This document shows positions 52,296 through 60,548 of a stretch of 64,000 bases of DNA, piece after piece. This stretch comes from Streptomyces sp. NBC_01460 (lineage in GTDB: Bacteria; Actinomycetota; Actinomycetes; Streptomycetales; Streptomycetaceae), in contig NZ_CP109473.1 in NCBI RefSeq assembly GCF_036227405.1, positions 6,634,001-6,698,000 of the forward strand. Reading direction: 5' to 3'. A program made the position numbers and the translations under genes. The notes beneath the pieces were generated by a model. That model saw nothing but the letters and a program-made list of their open reading frames with translations, had not been told where the DNA came from and did no database searches. The first letter of the stretch is position 1. Every line of letters begins with the position of its first letter.

Positions 52296-53178
52296 CGCGG
52301 TGCCCGGCCCGGGCGAACGCGGCCGCCATCGGCACGTTGCCCACGTCCGTCGAGCCCGCGACGGACGTGGCGCCCTCCCCGGCGAGGAAGAGGGTGCTCT
52401 CGACCAGCAGGTCGTAGCCGTAGCCGTGGCCGCGCGCCTCGGGGACGACCCCGATGAAGCCGATGCAGGGGCCGCCCGGGTTGCGCGCGGGCACATGGAT
52501 GCCCGCGAGCGCTCCGTCCGGCGTGTGGGCGAGCTGCCACCAGGAACGGGGGGAGGGGCACCAGTGGAAGAAGTCCAGCTCCTCCTGGGCGGCCCGCTCC
52601 AGGCCGCCCGGTCCCTCGACGGCACGCAGGGCGTGGGCGTCCAGCGTCCTGGAGTGGACCCGGCGCAGCACGTCCAGGATCACTGCGTCGTCGGGCTCCT
52701 CACGGAAGACCAGCCGGCCGGGCCGCTCCGGCAGACCGTCCGCGGGCGTCCACTCGTAGCGGTAGCGCTCGACCAGCGGCTTCATGCCGGCGGCCTCGGC
52801 CGCCGCGATCCGCGCCCCGGCGGCGGCCCGCACCGCGGGCAGGTCCCGCCAGCCCGGCGGCACGATCAGCTCGTACTCGACGGACCAGGGGGCGGTGCGC
52901 AGCAGTTCGGCGCCCGCCGCGCCCTCGCCCTCGGCGACGTCGAACCAGTTCAGGATCACGGGCTCGGTGTCCTCGGGCCCGCCCCACCAGGCGGCTCTGG
53001 CGACGACGACGCCGTCGCGCAGGGCGACCCGGGTCCACTCGGGGCGGTACTCACCGCCGTCGGCGACGGTGGCCCAGCGGTGGCCGAACGCGGCACGGCC
53101 GACGAGGCCGGGGTCCCGCAGTGAAGCAAAGAGATGTGCGTCGCCCTGGGTGAGCGAACGGATGACCGGAACGGTCAT
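52267..53178 (-). CDS. GNAT family acetyltransferase-like protein
   Basis: A 303-residue protein with a C-terminal GNAT domain (about 195-300): GIHVPARNPGGPCIGFIGVVPEARGHGYGYDLL is the acetyl-CoA binding beta4-P-loop region (R/Q-x-x-G-x-G/A), then STDVGNVPMAAAFARAGHRV. The N-terminal half is a degenerate second GNAT-like copy. It is paralogous to the gene at 53413-54372 over its whole length. Overlaps GH1 tail to tail by 29 bp. Acceptor unknown. Confidence 0.82.
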   Translation of the reverse strand: MTVPVIRSLTQGDAHLFASLRDPGLVGRAAFGHRWATVADGGEYRPEWTRVALRDGVVVARAAWWGGPEDTEPVILNWFDVAEGEGAAGAELLRTAPWSVEYELIVPPGWRDLPAVRAAAGARIAAAEAAGMKPLVERYRYEWTPADGLPERPGRLVFREEPDDAVILDVLRRVHSRTLDAHALRAVEGPGGLERAAQEELDFFHWCPSPRSWWQLAHTPDGALAGIHVPARNPGGPCIGFIGVVPEARGHGYGYDLLVESTLFLAGEGATSVAGSTDVGNVPMAAAFARAGHRVIQERVHLR

Positions 53179-53357
53179 GGAAGGGTCCTCCGGGACTCGG
53201 TGACGGGAGAAGCCGCGCTCCCCGGTCAGACCGGGTCCGACACCACCCCGAGGACGGGACGGGAGCGCGGGTACGACGTGGTACGTGGAGCGGTGCTGCG
53301 GGTGCGCACGTGTCTCGCCTCCTTCCGTGCCCGGGGCCCGGGTCCGTCCGTGACGGT

Positions 53358-53394
53358 CCGGGGCCTGTTCCGTCCGTGACGGTACGGGCCCCGG
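53358..53394 (-). terminator. Nested hairpin between the two GNAT genes
   Basis: Outer arms ccggggcc (53358-53365) and ggccccgg (53387-53394) with an inner ccgtc/gacgg stem. A second copy of the inner stem lies at 53344-53356. It is 19 bp beyond the stop of the minus-strand GNAT gene. Confidence 0.55.
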
Positions 53395-53412
53395 CTCACG
53401 AGGTCCACCGGT

Positions 53413-54372
53413 TTACGGCTGGTCCCACGTCATGTTGAACGCCCGCTCGAAGTTCACGTATCCGAGCCGTTCGAAGGACTTCGCCATCGGCACGTTGCCG
53501 AGGTCGGTGGCCGCCCTGATCCGGTCCACGCCCTGGGCCGCGAGGACCCGGGTGCCCTCGGCGAGGATGTCGTCGATGTAGCCGTGGCCGCGGTGGGCGG
53601 GCAGCACCCCGATGTACGCGAGCACCGGGTGGTAGCTGTTGCGGGCCGGGACCACGAAGCCGACCGGTTCACCGCCCGGCAGCTCCGCGATCCGCCACCA
53701 CTCCCGCGGCGTGCCGAAGTGCGCGAACTCCTCGTCGTAGTGCTTCTCCGCCGCCTCGCGGGCACTCAGTCCGGAGGCCAGGTCCTGCTGCCCGTGGGCA
53801 TCCAGCGTGCCCTCCATCACCGGGGTCATCAGGGCGACGAGGTCCTCACGGCCGGACACCGGGCGGAAGGTGAGCCGGCCGGTGTCCTCCGGAACGGGCG
53901 TTCCCCCGCGCCACTCCAGCCGCAGCCGCTCGACGAGCATGCGGGCGCCGGTGGCCTCCATGACCCGTATCCGGGCCTCCACCCCGTCGCGTACCGCCGG
54001 GTCCTCCCGCCAGTCCGGCGGCACGAAGCGGCCGTACTCCGGCCGGGCCGACCCGGCGGGAAGGACCGCCGCCTCCGCCTTCTCCAGCAACTGCCGCCCG
54101 ATCTCGCCCCGCTCCGGGTCCGGGAGGGTGTCGTCCAGGTCGAAGAAGTCCAGTGCCTGGGGAGCGGCACCCTCCTGCCCCGTCCACCAGGCGATCCGGG
54201 CCAGGACGCGGTCGCCGCGCAGCGCCACCCACATCCACTCGGGGCGGCGACGGCCGGTGGCGAGGTCATCGGCCAGCTCATGGTCCAGGACGTAGGAAAG
54301 GCCGCAGAACAGACCGAGTTCGTCGGCGCCCGCGAGCGGACGGATGGTCAGTTCCGATGGTGCAAGGGTCAC
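53413..54372 (-). CDS. GNAT family acetyltransferase-like protein, paralogue
   Basis: A 319-residue GNAT protein sharing the same plan as its left neighbour: VVPARNSYHPVLAYIGVLPAHRGHGYIDDIL is the acetyl-CoA loop and AATDLGNVPMAKSFERLGYV the end. The pair is likely an old tandem duplication, now quite diverged. Separate transcription is suggested by the hairpin between them. Acceptor unknown. Confidence 0.82.
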   Translation of the reverse strand: MTLAPSELTIRPLAGADELGLFCGLSYVLDHELADDLATGRRRPEWMWVALRGDRVLARIAWWTGQEGAAPQALDFFDLDDTLPDPERGEIGRQLLEKAEAAVLPAGSARPEYGRFVPPDWREDPAVRDGVEARIRVMEATGARMLVERLRLEWRGGTPVPEDTGRLTFRPVSGREDLVALMTPVMEGTLDAHGQQDLASGLSAREAAEKHYDEEFAHFGTPREWWRIAELPGGEPVGFVVPARNSYHPVLAYIGVLPAHRGHGYIDDILAEGTRVLAAQGVDRIRAATDLGNVPMAKSFERLGYVNFERAFNMTWDQP

Positions 54373-54535
54373 GAAGGCTCCTCGAGGTCGCGCCGGTCCG
54401 GTGGACGGCGTCGCGCGACCCTAACAACCCGGGTGCCGCCGCGGTGCCGTGTTCTCCCGCTGCCGCGCAGGTCGGAGCGACCGGAAACGGGCATCGTCTG
54501 GACACCCCGGGCGTCCCGGCCCGACAATCGGTCCT

Positions 54536-55102
54536 GTGACGTCCTCCTTCGAGCACCACACGTATCCCGCGCGGCTCTCGGACGCCGAGCGCGACCGTGT
54601 TCTCGGTGTGCTCAGAGACGGCGCCGCACAGGGGAAGCTCTCCCACGACACGTTCCTGCGCCGCATGGAAATCGCCCTGACCGCCCGGCGTTCCGAGGAG
54701 CTGAAGGCGCTCACCTCGGACCTCGATTCCGGTGGGCGCTGGTCCCGCAACCTCTTCCGCGCGGTGGGAGGGGTCTCCGCCTTCCCCGCCCGGGTGCGCA
54801 GGGCGTGGCAGTCCGAGCGGCTGCCCAGACTCCTGCTCCCCATGCCGGGTCCGCACCCGCTGCGCATCGGCCGCGACCCGGGCAACGGGCTCCGGCTGAG
54901 CCACGAGACGGTGTCACGGCTGCACGCCGAGCTGACCGCGCACGGCAGCCGGTGGGTGCTGCGCGACCTGGGCTCGACGAACGGCACCTGTGTCAACGGC
55001 CAGCGGGTCGTCGGCTCGGTCGTGGTGCGCGAGGGCGACCAGGTGAGCTTCGGCCGGATGACCTTCCGGCTCACCGCGTCGCTGCCGGCGCCCCCGGCCT
55101 GA
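54536..55102 (+). CDS. DUF1707-FHA domain protein
   Basis: A 188-residue cytosolic protein. The N-terminal DUF1707 region (about 8-65) has LSDAERDRVLGVLRDGAAQGKLSHDTFLRRMEIALTARR. The C-terminal FHA domain (about 95-180) has LRIGRDPGNGLRL, VSRLHAEL and LRDLGSTNGTCVNG, the phosphothreonine-binding Arg, Ser, His and Asn. It should read Ser/Thr kinase signals. GTG start at 54536; the frame from 54449 adds 29 residues with unlike composition. Divergent from the GNAT gene. Confidence 0.88.
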   Translation: MTSSFEHHTYPARLSDAERDRVLGVLRDGAAQGKLSHDTFLRRMEIALTARRSEELKALTSDLDSGGRWSRNLFRAVGGVSAFPARVRRAWQSERLPRLLLPMPGPHPLRIGRDPGNGLRLSHETVSRLHAELTAHGSRWVLRDLGSTNGTCVNGQRVVGSVVVREGDQVSFGRMTFRLTASLPAPPA

Positions 55103-55158
55103 GAGCCGCGTCCGCCCGGACGGACGGTCCGTCGGGTCCAGCACGTCCCTCCGCCGGA

Positions 55159-55199
55159 GTCCGTGGGGTCCCGTTCCGGAGGACCGGGACCCCACGGAC
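55159..55199. terminator. 15-bp perfect hairpin between FHA and GH30 genes
   Basis: gtccgtggggtcccg (55159-55173) pairs exactly with 55185-55199 over an 11-nt loop, between the convergent FHA (+) and GH30 (-) genes. Confidence 0.8.
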
Positions 55200-55220
55200 C
55201 GGGGCACAGCGTCAGCGGGT

Positions 55221-55244
55221 CATCCGGTCATCCGGTCATCCGGT
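55221..55244. repeat. Three tandem catccggt octamers across the GH30 stop codon
   Basis: An 8-bp unit in three exact copies; the GH30 TGA lies within them (55236-55238). Change in copy number would move the stop codon and alter the last residues. Confidence 0.6.
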
Positions 55245-57128
55245 CAGGGTGAACGCCTGCGCGGGCGAGCCGTCGCACGGTTGCTGCGCGAGCCGGGCGC
55301 CGTCGGCCGTCGAGGAGCCGTCCACGGTCAGGCACTTGCCGCTGTGCAGGGCGGAGAAGCGGTACTGTCCGCCGGTGCCGGCGGACTCCGCCTTCCACCG
55401 CTGGTTGCTTCCGCCCTCGTAGGACCAGAGGTGGACCTTGACGCCGTTTCCGGTGGCCCCCGCGCCGCCGTCGACGTCCCACGCCTTGGAGTTGTGCCGG
55501 TTGACGACCTGGTAGGTGCCGTCGCCGGCGGGACGGAACTGCCAGCTCTGGTTGGCGCCGGTGCCACAGGCCCACTGCTGGAGCGCGGTGCCGTCGGCGG
55601 TACCCCAGGCGGCGGCGTCCAGGCAGGAGCCGCTGTGGCTGTTCCTCACCCGGTACCAGGCGCTCGGGTCGATCGATCCCGCGGGCGGTTCGGTGGTGCC
55701 GGTGCCGTCCCACACGAAGGTGGCGACGGCGCCGGCGGGGAGGGTGTAGGCGAGGGACCTGCCGTTGTCCGTCAGCGAGAGCCGCTGGGCGCCCGCGGAG
55801 GTGTTGACCACGTAGGCGGCGCGGCTGCCGTCGGGGTTCTGGAAGGCGACGTTCTGCACCCCTCCGCCGCCCTGGCTGGTGGAGCCGATGCGGGTGGCCC
55901 CCGCCTTGATGAACTTGGTGACGTGGCCCAGGACGTAGTACTCGGCGTTACGGCTGACCGTGCCGTCGGCGATCTCGACGATTCCGTTGCAGCGGGTGCC
56001 GCAGCCGCCCTGGTGGGGCCCGCCGTTCCGGTCGAGGGCGAGGTTCCAGTCGATGACGGTCTCCCCGCCGTTGCGCATGTTCTGCACGACGAGGTTCTCC
56101 GCGTGCCACCGCAGGGTGTCCGCGAAGGTCGTGGCCGGGTCGGTGCTGTCGGTTCCCGAGCACTCGGTGAAGAAGACGCGCTTGCCCGCGCCGACGACCT
56201 GCTGCTGGGCCGAGGGTGCCCCGCCGTAGCAGTGGAAGGCGGCGCCGATCACCCGGTTGATACCGCGGGTCCCGTCGAAGACCTCGATCGGATAGTCGGG
56301 GTGGTCCCAGTTGTGGTCGTAGGCCAGCAGGTTGGTGGGGAGGCCCGCGGCGGTGAGGGTGCGGTCGAGGACCTTGAAGAACTCCGCCTGGCTACCGGAC
56401 GTCATGGTCATCGACGGGTAACCGGCCGCGAACTCCGGTTCGTTCTGGACGGTGAGATCGGTCAGGCCGATGCCCTCCTGCCCGTAGGCCCGGATGGCCT
56501 TGACCAGGTAGTCCGCGTAGGCCTGGTAGCTCTCGGTCTTCAGGCTGCCGCCGATGAGCGAGTTGTTGGTCTTCATCCAGGCGGGCGGGGACCAGGGCGA
56601 GCCCATGAAGCGGATGGCGGGGTTGATGCCGGTGGCCTGCTTGAGGACGGGGAGGATCTCGCTCCTGTCGCGGTCGATGGAGAAGGCGCCCCTCGTGTCC
56701 TCGTAGCTGTGGAAGCCGCCGGCGGCGTTGAAGTCGGAGTCGCCCAGTGGCTGGCGCAGGTAGTTGAGGCCGATGCCGTCGGCAGTGGAGAACAGCGACC
56801 TCATCAGCGCGTCGCGCTTGTCCTGGGGGAGGCCCTGGATCAGGTGGGCGGAGGCGCCGGTCACCGAGGCCCCGGCGCCGGTGAATCTCTGGCCCTTGCT
56901 GGCGCCGTCGATGCGTATGTCCACGGCCTGGGGCGTGGCGGTGAACGGGATGCTGCCGTCGGCGGCCAGCTTCTTGCCGCCGTCCGGCGTGGTGATCCAC
57001 ACCTGCGCCGTGGGGTCGGCGGCCTGGGCGGCGCCCGAGCCGGAGAGGCCGAGACCGGCCAGGGCCAGGGCCAGGGCGGCGCCCACGGCTCCGGTTCGCC
57101 GACGGCGGGCGGGACTGAGTGGTGACAT
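55236..57128 (-). CDS. Secreted family 30 glycoside hydrolase with ricin-type carbohydrate-binding module
   Basis: A 630-residue secreted enzyme. A signal peptide (about 1-36, ending GAAQA) is followed by the GH30 barrel and beta-sandwich (about 60-480). The acid/base Glu is in TVQNEPEF and the nucleophile Glu in FFTECSGTD. From about 500 there is a ricin B-type CBM13 with QxW repeats (GTALQQWACGTGANQSWQF, NQRWKA). GH30 enzymes include glucosylceramidases, beta-1,6-glucanases and xylanases; fungal cell wall beta-1,6-glucan is a plausible target. ATG at 57128 with AAGGAG 9 nt upstream. Divergent from a TetR regulator. Confidence 0.88.
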   Translation of the reverse strand: MSPLSPARRRRTGAVGAALALALAGLGLSGSGAAQAADPTAQVWITTPDGGKKLAADGSIPFTATPQAVDIRIDGASKGQRFTGAGASVTGASAHLIQGLPQDKRDALMRSLFSTADGIGLNYLRQPLGDSDFNAAGGFHSYEDTRGAFSIDRDRSEILPVLKQATGINPAIRFMGSPWSPPAWMKTNNSLIGGSLKTESYQAYADYLVKAIRAYGQEGIGLTDLTVQNEPEFAAGYPSMTMTSGSQAEFFKVLDRTLTAAGLPTNLLAYDHNWDHPDYPIEVFDGTRGINRVIGAAFHCYGGAPSAQQQVVGAGKRVFFTECSGTDSTDPATTFADTLRWHAENLVVQNMRNGGETVIDWNLALDRNGGPHQGGCGTRCNGIVEIADGTVSRNAEYYVLGHVTKFIKAGATRIGSTSQGGGGVQNVAFQNPDGSRAAYVVNTSAGAQRLSLTDNGRSLAYTLPAGAVATFVWDGTGTTEPPAGSIDPSAWYRVRNSHSGSCLDAAAWGTADGTALQQWACGTGANQSWQFRPAGDGTYQVVNRHNSKAWDVDGGAGATGNGVKVHLWSYEGGSNQRWKAESAGTGGQYRFSALHSGKCLTVDGSSTADGARLAQQPCDGSPAQAFTLTG

Positions 57129-57271
57129 GGTGCGGCTCCTTGGGTTCGTACCGGTGCGGGGTGCGCGCGGGGCCGGCGGCCCTCGGTCCCACTTCGGGCA
57201 GGTGCCGACGCCGGTGAACAAATGCCTCTGTACAAGCAGGAGTTGAGATGCCGTCGCATATGAAAGCACAC

Positions 57272-57282
57272 CCACTGAGTGG
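57272..57282. promoter_or_regulatory. CCACT-G-AGTGG palindrome in the GH30/TetR divergent region
   Basis: A perfect palindrome in an AT-richer patch (57260-57305) that also carries further AGTG half-sites (ttagtaagtg). It lies between the divergent GH30 and TetR starts and is the best operator candidate. Confidence 0.4.
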
Positions 57283-57365
57283 TTAGTAAGTGATACAGGT
57301 CACATGTCGACCGTCGTGCCGAGGAGGCCGGTGCCCGCGAGGGGGAGCGGGATTAGGCTGCGCGG

Positions 57366-58025
57366 GTGAGTAACCCTTCAGCGCGCACGCCCGCCCACAA
57401 GACCCGGCCCCGCACCCCGCGCAGCGCGGAGGCCAAGCAGCGACAGCAGCGCATCCTGCACATCGCGATGGACACCTTCGGTGCCCGCGGTTACAACAAC
57501 GCCTCGCTCGCCGAGATCGCGGAGCAGGCCGGCCTCACCCAGGCGGGCGTCCTGCACTACTTCCGCTCCAAGGCGCTCCTGCTCACCAGCGTCCTGGAAC
57601 TGCGGGACCAGACGGACATCGAGCAGCTGGGCGCCGACCGCCCCCAGGGCCTCGAATTCCTGCGCCACCTGGTGGACACCGCGCTCCGCAACGCCGAGCG
57701 GGAGGGCATCGTGCGGCTGTACGCCGTGCTGTCGGCCGAGTCCGTCACCGACAGCCACCCCGCCCAGACCTACTTCCGCGACCGGTACAGCGGGCTGCGC
57801 GCCTTCGTCGCCGACGCGCTGCGCGAGGCCTGCGACCTGCCGGACGACCGCGCCGGCGAGGCCGAGACCGCGGCCAACGCCGTCATCGCGGTCATGGACG
57901 GCCTCCAGGTGCAGTGGCTGCTGTCACCCGAGGCCGTGGACATGGCGGCCTCGACCGACCTCGTGGTCAGCTCGCTGCTGACCACCCTCGCTCCCCACCG
58001 GTTCGGTCCCGCCGGGGAGCGCTGA
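57366..58025 (+). CDS. TetR family regulator
   Basis: A 219-residue repressor with a helix-turn-helix at about 28-72 (ILHIAMDTFGARGYNNASLAEIAEQAGLTQAGVLHYFRSK) and a helical ligand domain of the TetR_C_6-like type. It is divergent from the GH30 gene, which it probably controls in response to a sugar or glucan fragment. The GTG at 57366 is preferred; no strong ribosome site. It converges on treY, 26 bp away. Confidence 0.87.
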   Translation: MSNPSARTPAHKTRPRTPRSAEAKQRQQRILHIAMDTFGARGYNNASLAEIAEQAGLTQAGVLHYFRSKALLLTSVLELRDQTDIEQLGADRPQGLEFLRHLVDTALRNAEREGIVRLYAVLSAESVTDSHPAQTYFRDRYSGLRAFVADALREACDLPDDRAGEAETAANAVIAVMDGLQVQWLLSPEAVDMAASTDLVVSSLLTTLAPHRFGPAGER

Positions 58026-58051
58026 GTCGCAGTCGTCACCCCGTGCGCCTC

Positions 58052-60451
58052 TCACACGCGACCGGGAACAGCCCCCGCCCTCGTGAGGAGCGCCACCGGC
58101 CGATCGGCGAAGAGCCCCGCCACACTGACGACGGCCCCCGTGAACTCCCGTCCTGGCGAGAGGAGATCGGTCCACGGGCCGTCGTCGGGCAGTACGAGCT
58201 CCGTGTCGCGCCAGCCGCCCTCCTCGTCCAGGCGCAGGGCCAGCCTGGTCACCGCCGTGACCACCTCACCGGACCGGCAGAACGCCAGGCAGTGCGCGGC
58301 CGCGGGGCCCCGCGCCGCCAGCGGGACGTAGGTGCCCGACTCGTCGAAGAGCCCAGGGCGCTCCCGGCGCAGGCGCAACGCGGCCGTCGTCAGCGCCGCC
58401 TTCTCGTCGTCGCCCCCGCGCGGCCTGCTGAACGGACGCCGGTTGTCGGGGTCGACCAGAGCGATGTACTCCCGCTCCGTGCCCTGATACAGATCGGGCA
58501 CGCCGGGCATGGTCAGGTGCACCAGCGCGGCACCCAGCACATTGGCCCGGACGAAGGGGGCGAGCGTGTCCGCGAACCTGGTCATCATCGTCCGTGCCTC
58601 GCCCGCGTCGCTGCCCGGACCGGCCGCCACGAAGTCGGTCACCGCCCTCTCGTACGCCGGATCCGGCTCCGTCCAGCTGGTGTGCAGGCCCGCCTCGCGC
58701 ACGGCCTTCAGCAGCGCGGGCTCCAGCCTCCCCGCCATCTCACCGGCGGGCAGCCCCGCGCAGCCGTACGCCGACTGCCAGGCCTGCCAGGCCAGCTGCG
58801 GATCCGGGGCAGGGGCGGACGTCGCCCTGGCCAGCTGCGCCACCAGCGAGGACCACCGCTCGGGACACTCCGACAGGACCGCGATCCGGGCCCGTACGTC
58901 GCCGCTGCGCTTGGTGTCGTGGGTGGTCAGCACCGTGCCGGTGGCCGGCCAGTCCCGCGCGATGCGCGCGCAGAAGGCGTGGAACTCCTCCGGGCTCACC
59001 GCCGGCTGTCCCGGGTCGCCGCCCACCTCGGTCGCGGAGATCAGCGGCACGTACCGGTAGAACGCCGTGTCCTCGACCGACTTGGCGTGCAGCGCGGAGG
59101 CCGTCTGCGCGAACCGTGCGCAGAACGCCGCGTGCTCCGGCCCGTCCCCGAGACGGCCCAGCGCCAGATCCCGCACCACGTCGACGGCCGCCGCCTCCTG
59201 GGAGACGGAGAACACCGCCTTGGCGTCCCGCACCGCCTCCGCCGGAAGCGTCGACTCGGCGATCTCCGTGAGCGGGCCGCCCGCCGTCACGTACGGCCGG
59301 TAGACGGGGACCCGCACCAGCAGCTCGCGCACCGCCGTGCGCAGCGCCCACGGCGCGTGGTCGGCAAGGGCAGGATCACCCGCGCACGCCTCGACGGCGA
59401 GGCGGGTCAGCCACTCGGTCTCGGCCGCCAGCTCATGGGTGACGACGCGGTACGCGGCCCGGCGGACCGTCGCGGTCCAGTAGCCGCCGCGGTCCCCCGG
59501 AGGGCCGGCGAAGTCCCGGTAGCGGCCCAGCAGGTCCGCCGCGCCGATCGGATCGGTGAACAGGCCGTCGATCCGGTGCAGGGCGTCGTACCCGGTCGTC
59601 CCCGCGACCGCCCAGCCGGCCGGCAGGGCCTCGGAGCCGGTGAGGATCTTCTCCACCACGGTCCACCGCCCGTCCGTGGCCTCACCGAGCTGCCCGAGAT
59701 ACGCGGCGGGGTCCGCCAGCCCGTCCGGGTGGTCGATCCGCAGCCCGTCGAGGACCCCGTCGCGGACCAGTTCGAGGATCTTGCCGTGCGTTGCCGCGAA
59801 GACCTCGGGGTGCTCCACCCGGACGCCGATCAGATCGGAGATGGTGAAGAACCGCCGGTAGTTCAGCTCGGTCCTGGCCAGCCGCCACCAGGCGAGCCGG
59901 TAGTGCTGCGCCGACAGCAGCTCCGGAAGCGGGAGGCCCGCCGTGCCCTCCCGCAACGGGAACTCCAGGTCGCCGTAGCGGAGTACGGGAGTGCCGTCGT
60001 CCCGGGTGCCCGTCCCGAAGCTGCCGCTCTCCTCGCCGGCGCGCCCCGCGAGCACCGGCAGCAGCACCTTCCCGCCGCCCGCGGCCCAGTCGATGTCGAA
60101 CCAGCGGGCGTACGGTGACTCCGGGCCCTCGCGCAGCACCTCCCAGAGCGGCAGGTTGTGCCGGGGCGCGGCGGCCATGTGGTTCGGCACGATGTCCAGG
60201 ACCAGCCCCAGGCCGTGGGCGCGTGCCGTCCGGGCCAGCTCCCGCAGTCCCTCCTCGCCCCCGAACTCGGCCCGCACCGTGGTGTGGTCGACGACGTCGT
60301 AGCCGTGTCCCGAACCGGGCACGGCCTCCAGTACGGGGGACAGATGCAGATGGGAGACGCCGAGCTCGGCGAGATACGGCACGGCGTCCGCGGCGGCGGC
60401 GAACGGGAAGTCCGGTTGGAGCTGCAGCCGGTACGTGGCGGTGGGCGTCAT
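58052..60451 (-). CDS. treY: Maltooligosyl trehalose synthase
   Basis: A 799-residue GH13 enzyme that turns the reducing end of maltodextrin into a trehalose unit. The N-terminus TATYRLQLQPDFPF is diagnostic. Region I is VLDIVPNHMA, region II GLRIDHPDGL (nucleophile Asp) and region III VVEKILTG (acid Glu). HDTKRSGDVRARI follows, as in other TreY proteins. It follows glgX by 97 bp on the same strand, so glgX-treY is probably an operon that channels glycogen to trehalose. Confidence 0.94.
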   Translation of the reverse strand: MTPTATYRLQLQPDFPFAAAADAVPYLAELGVSHLHLSPVLEAVPGSGHGYDVVDHTTVRAEFGGEEGLRELARTARAHGLGLVLDIVPNHMAAAPRHNLPLWEVLREGPESPYARWFDIDWAAGGGKVLLPVLAGRAGEESGSFGTGTRDDGTPVLRYGDLEFPLREGTAGLPLPELLSAQHYRLAWWRLARTELNYRRFFTISDLIGVRVEHPEVFAATHGKILELVRDGVLDGLRIDHPDGLADPAAYLGQLGEATDGRWTVVEKILTGSEALPAGWAVAGTTGYDALHRIDGLFTDPIGAADLLGRYRDFAGPPGDRGGYWTATVRRAAYRVVTHELAAETEWLTRLAVEACAGDPALADHAPWALRTAVRELLVRVPVYRPYVTAGGPLTEIAESTLPAEAVRDAKAVFSVSQEAAAVDVVRDLALGRLGDGPEHAAFCARFAQTASALHAKSVEDTAFYRYVPLISATEVGGDPGQPAVSPEEFHAFCARIARDWPATGTVLTTHDTKRSGDVRARIAVLSECPERWSSLVAQLARATSAPAPDPQLAWQAWQSAYGCAGLPAGEMAGRLEPALLKAVREAGLHTSWTEPDPAYERAVTDFVAAGPGSDAGEARTMMTRFADTLAPFVRANVLGAALVHLTMPGVPDLYQGTEREYIALVDPDNRRPFSRPRGGDDEKAALTTAALRLRRERPGLFDESGTYVPLAARGPAAAHCLAFCRSGEVVTAVTRLALRLDEEGGWRDTELVLPDDGPWTDLLSPGREFTGAVVSVAGLFADRPVALLTRAGAVPGRV

Positions 60452-60548
60452 GGATTCGTACGTACCCAGCCGGGCCCGTCTCTCCCACCTTCTCCGCCGC
60501 CGGGCACCGACCGGCCGCCGCGCGGCCGGTGCCCGTCACCCCATCGGC

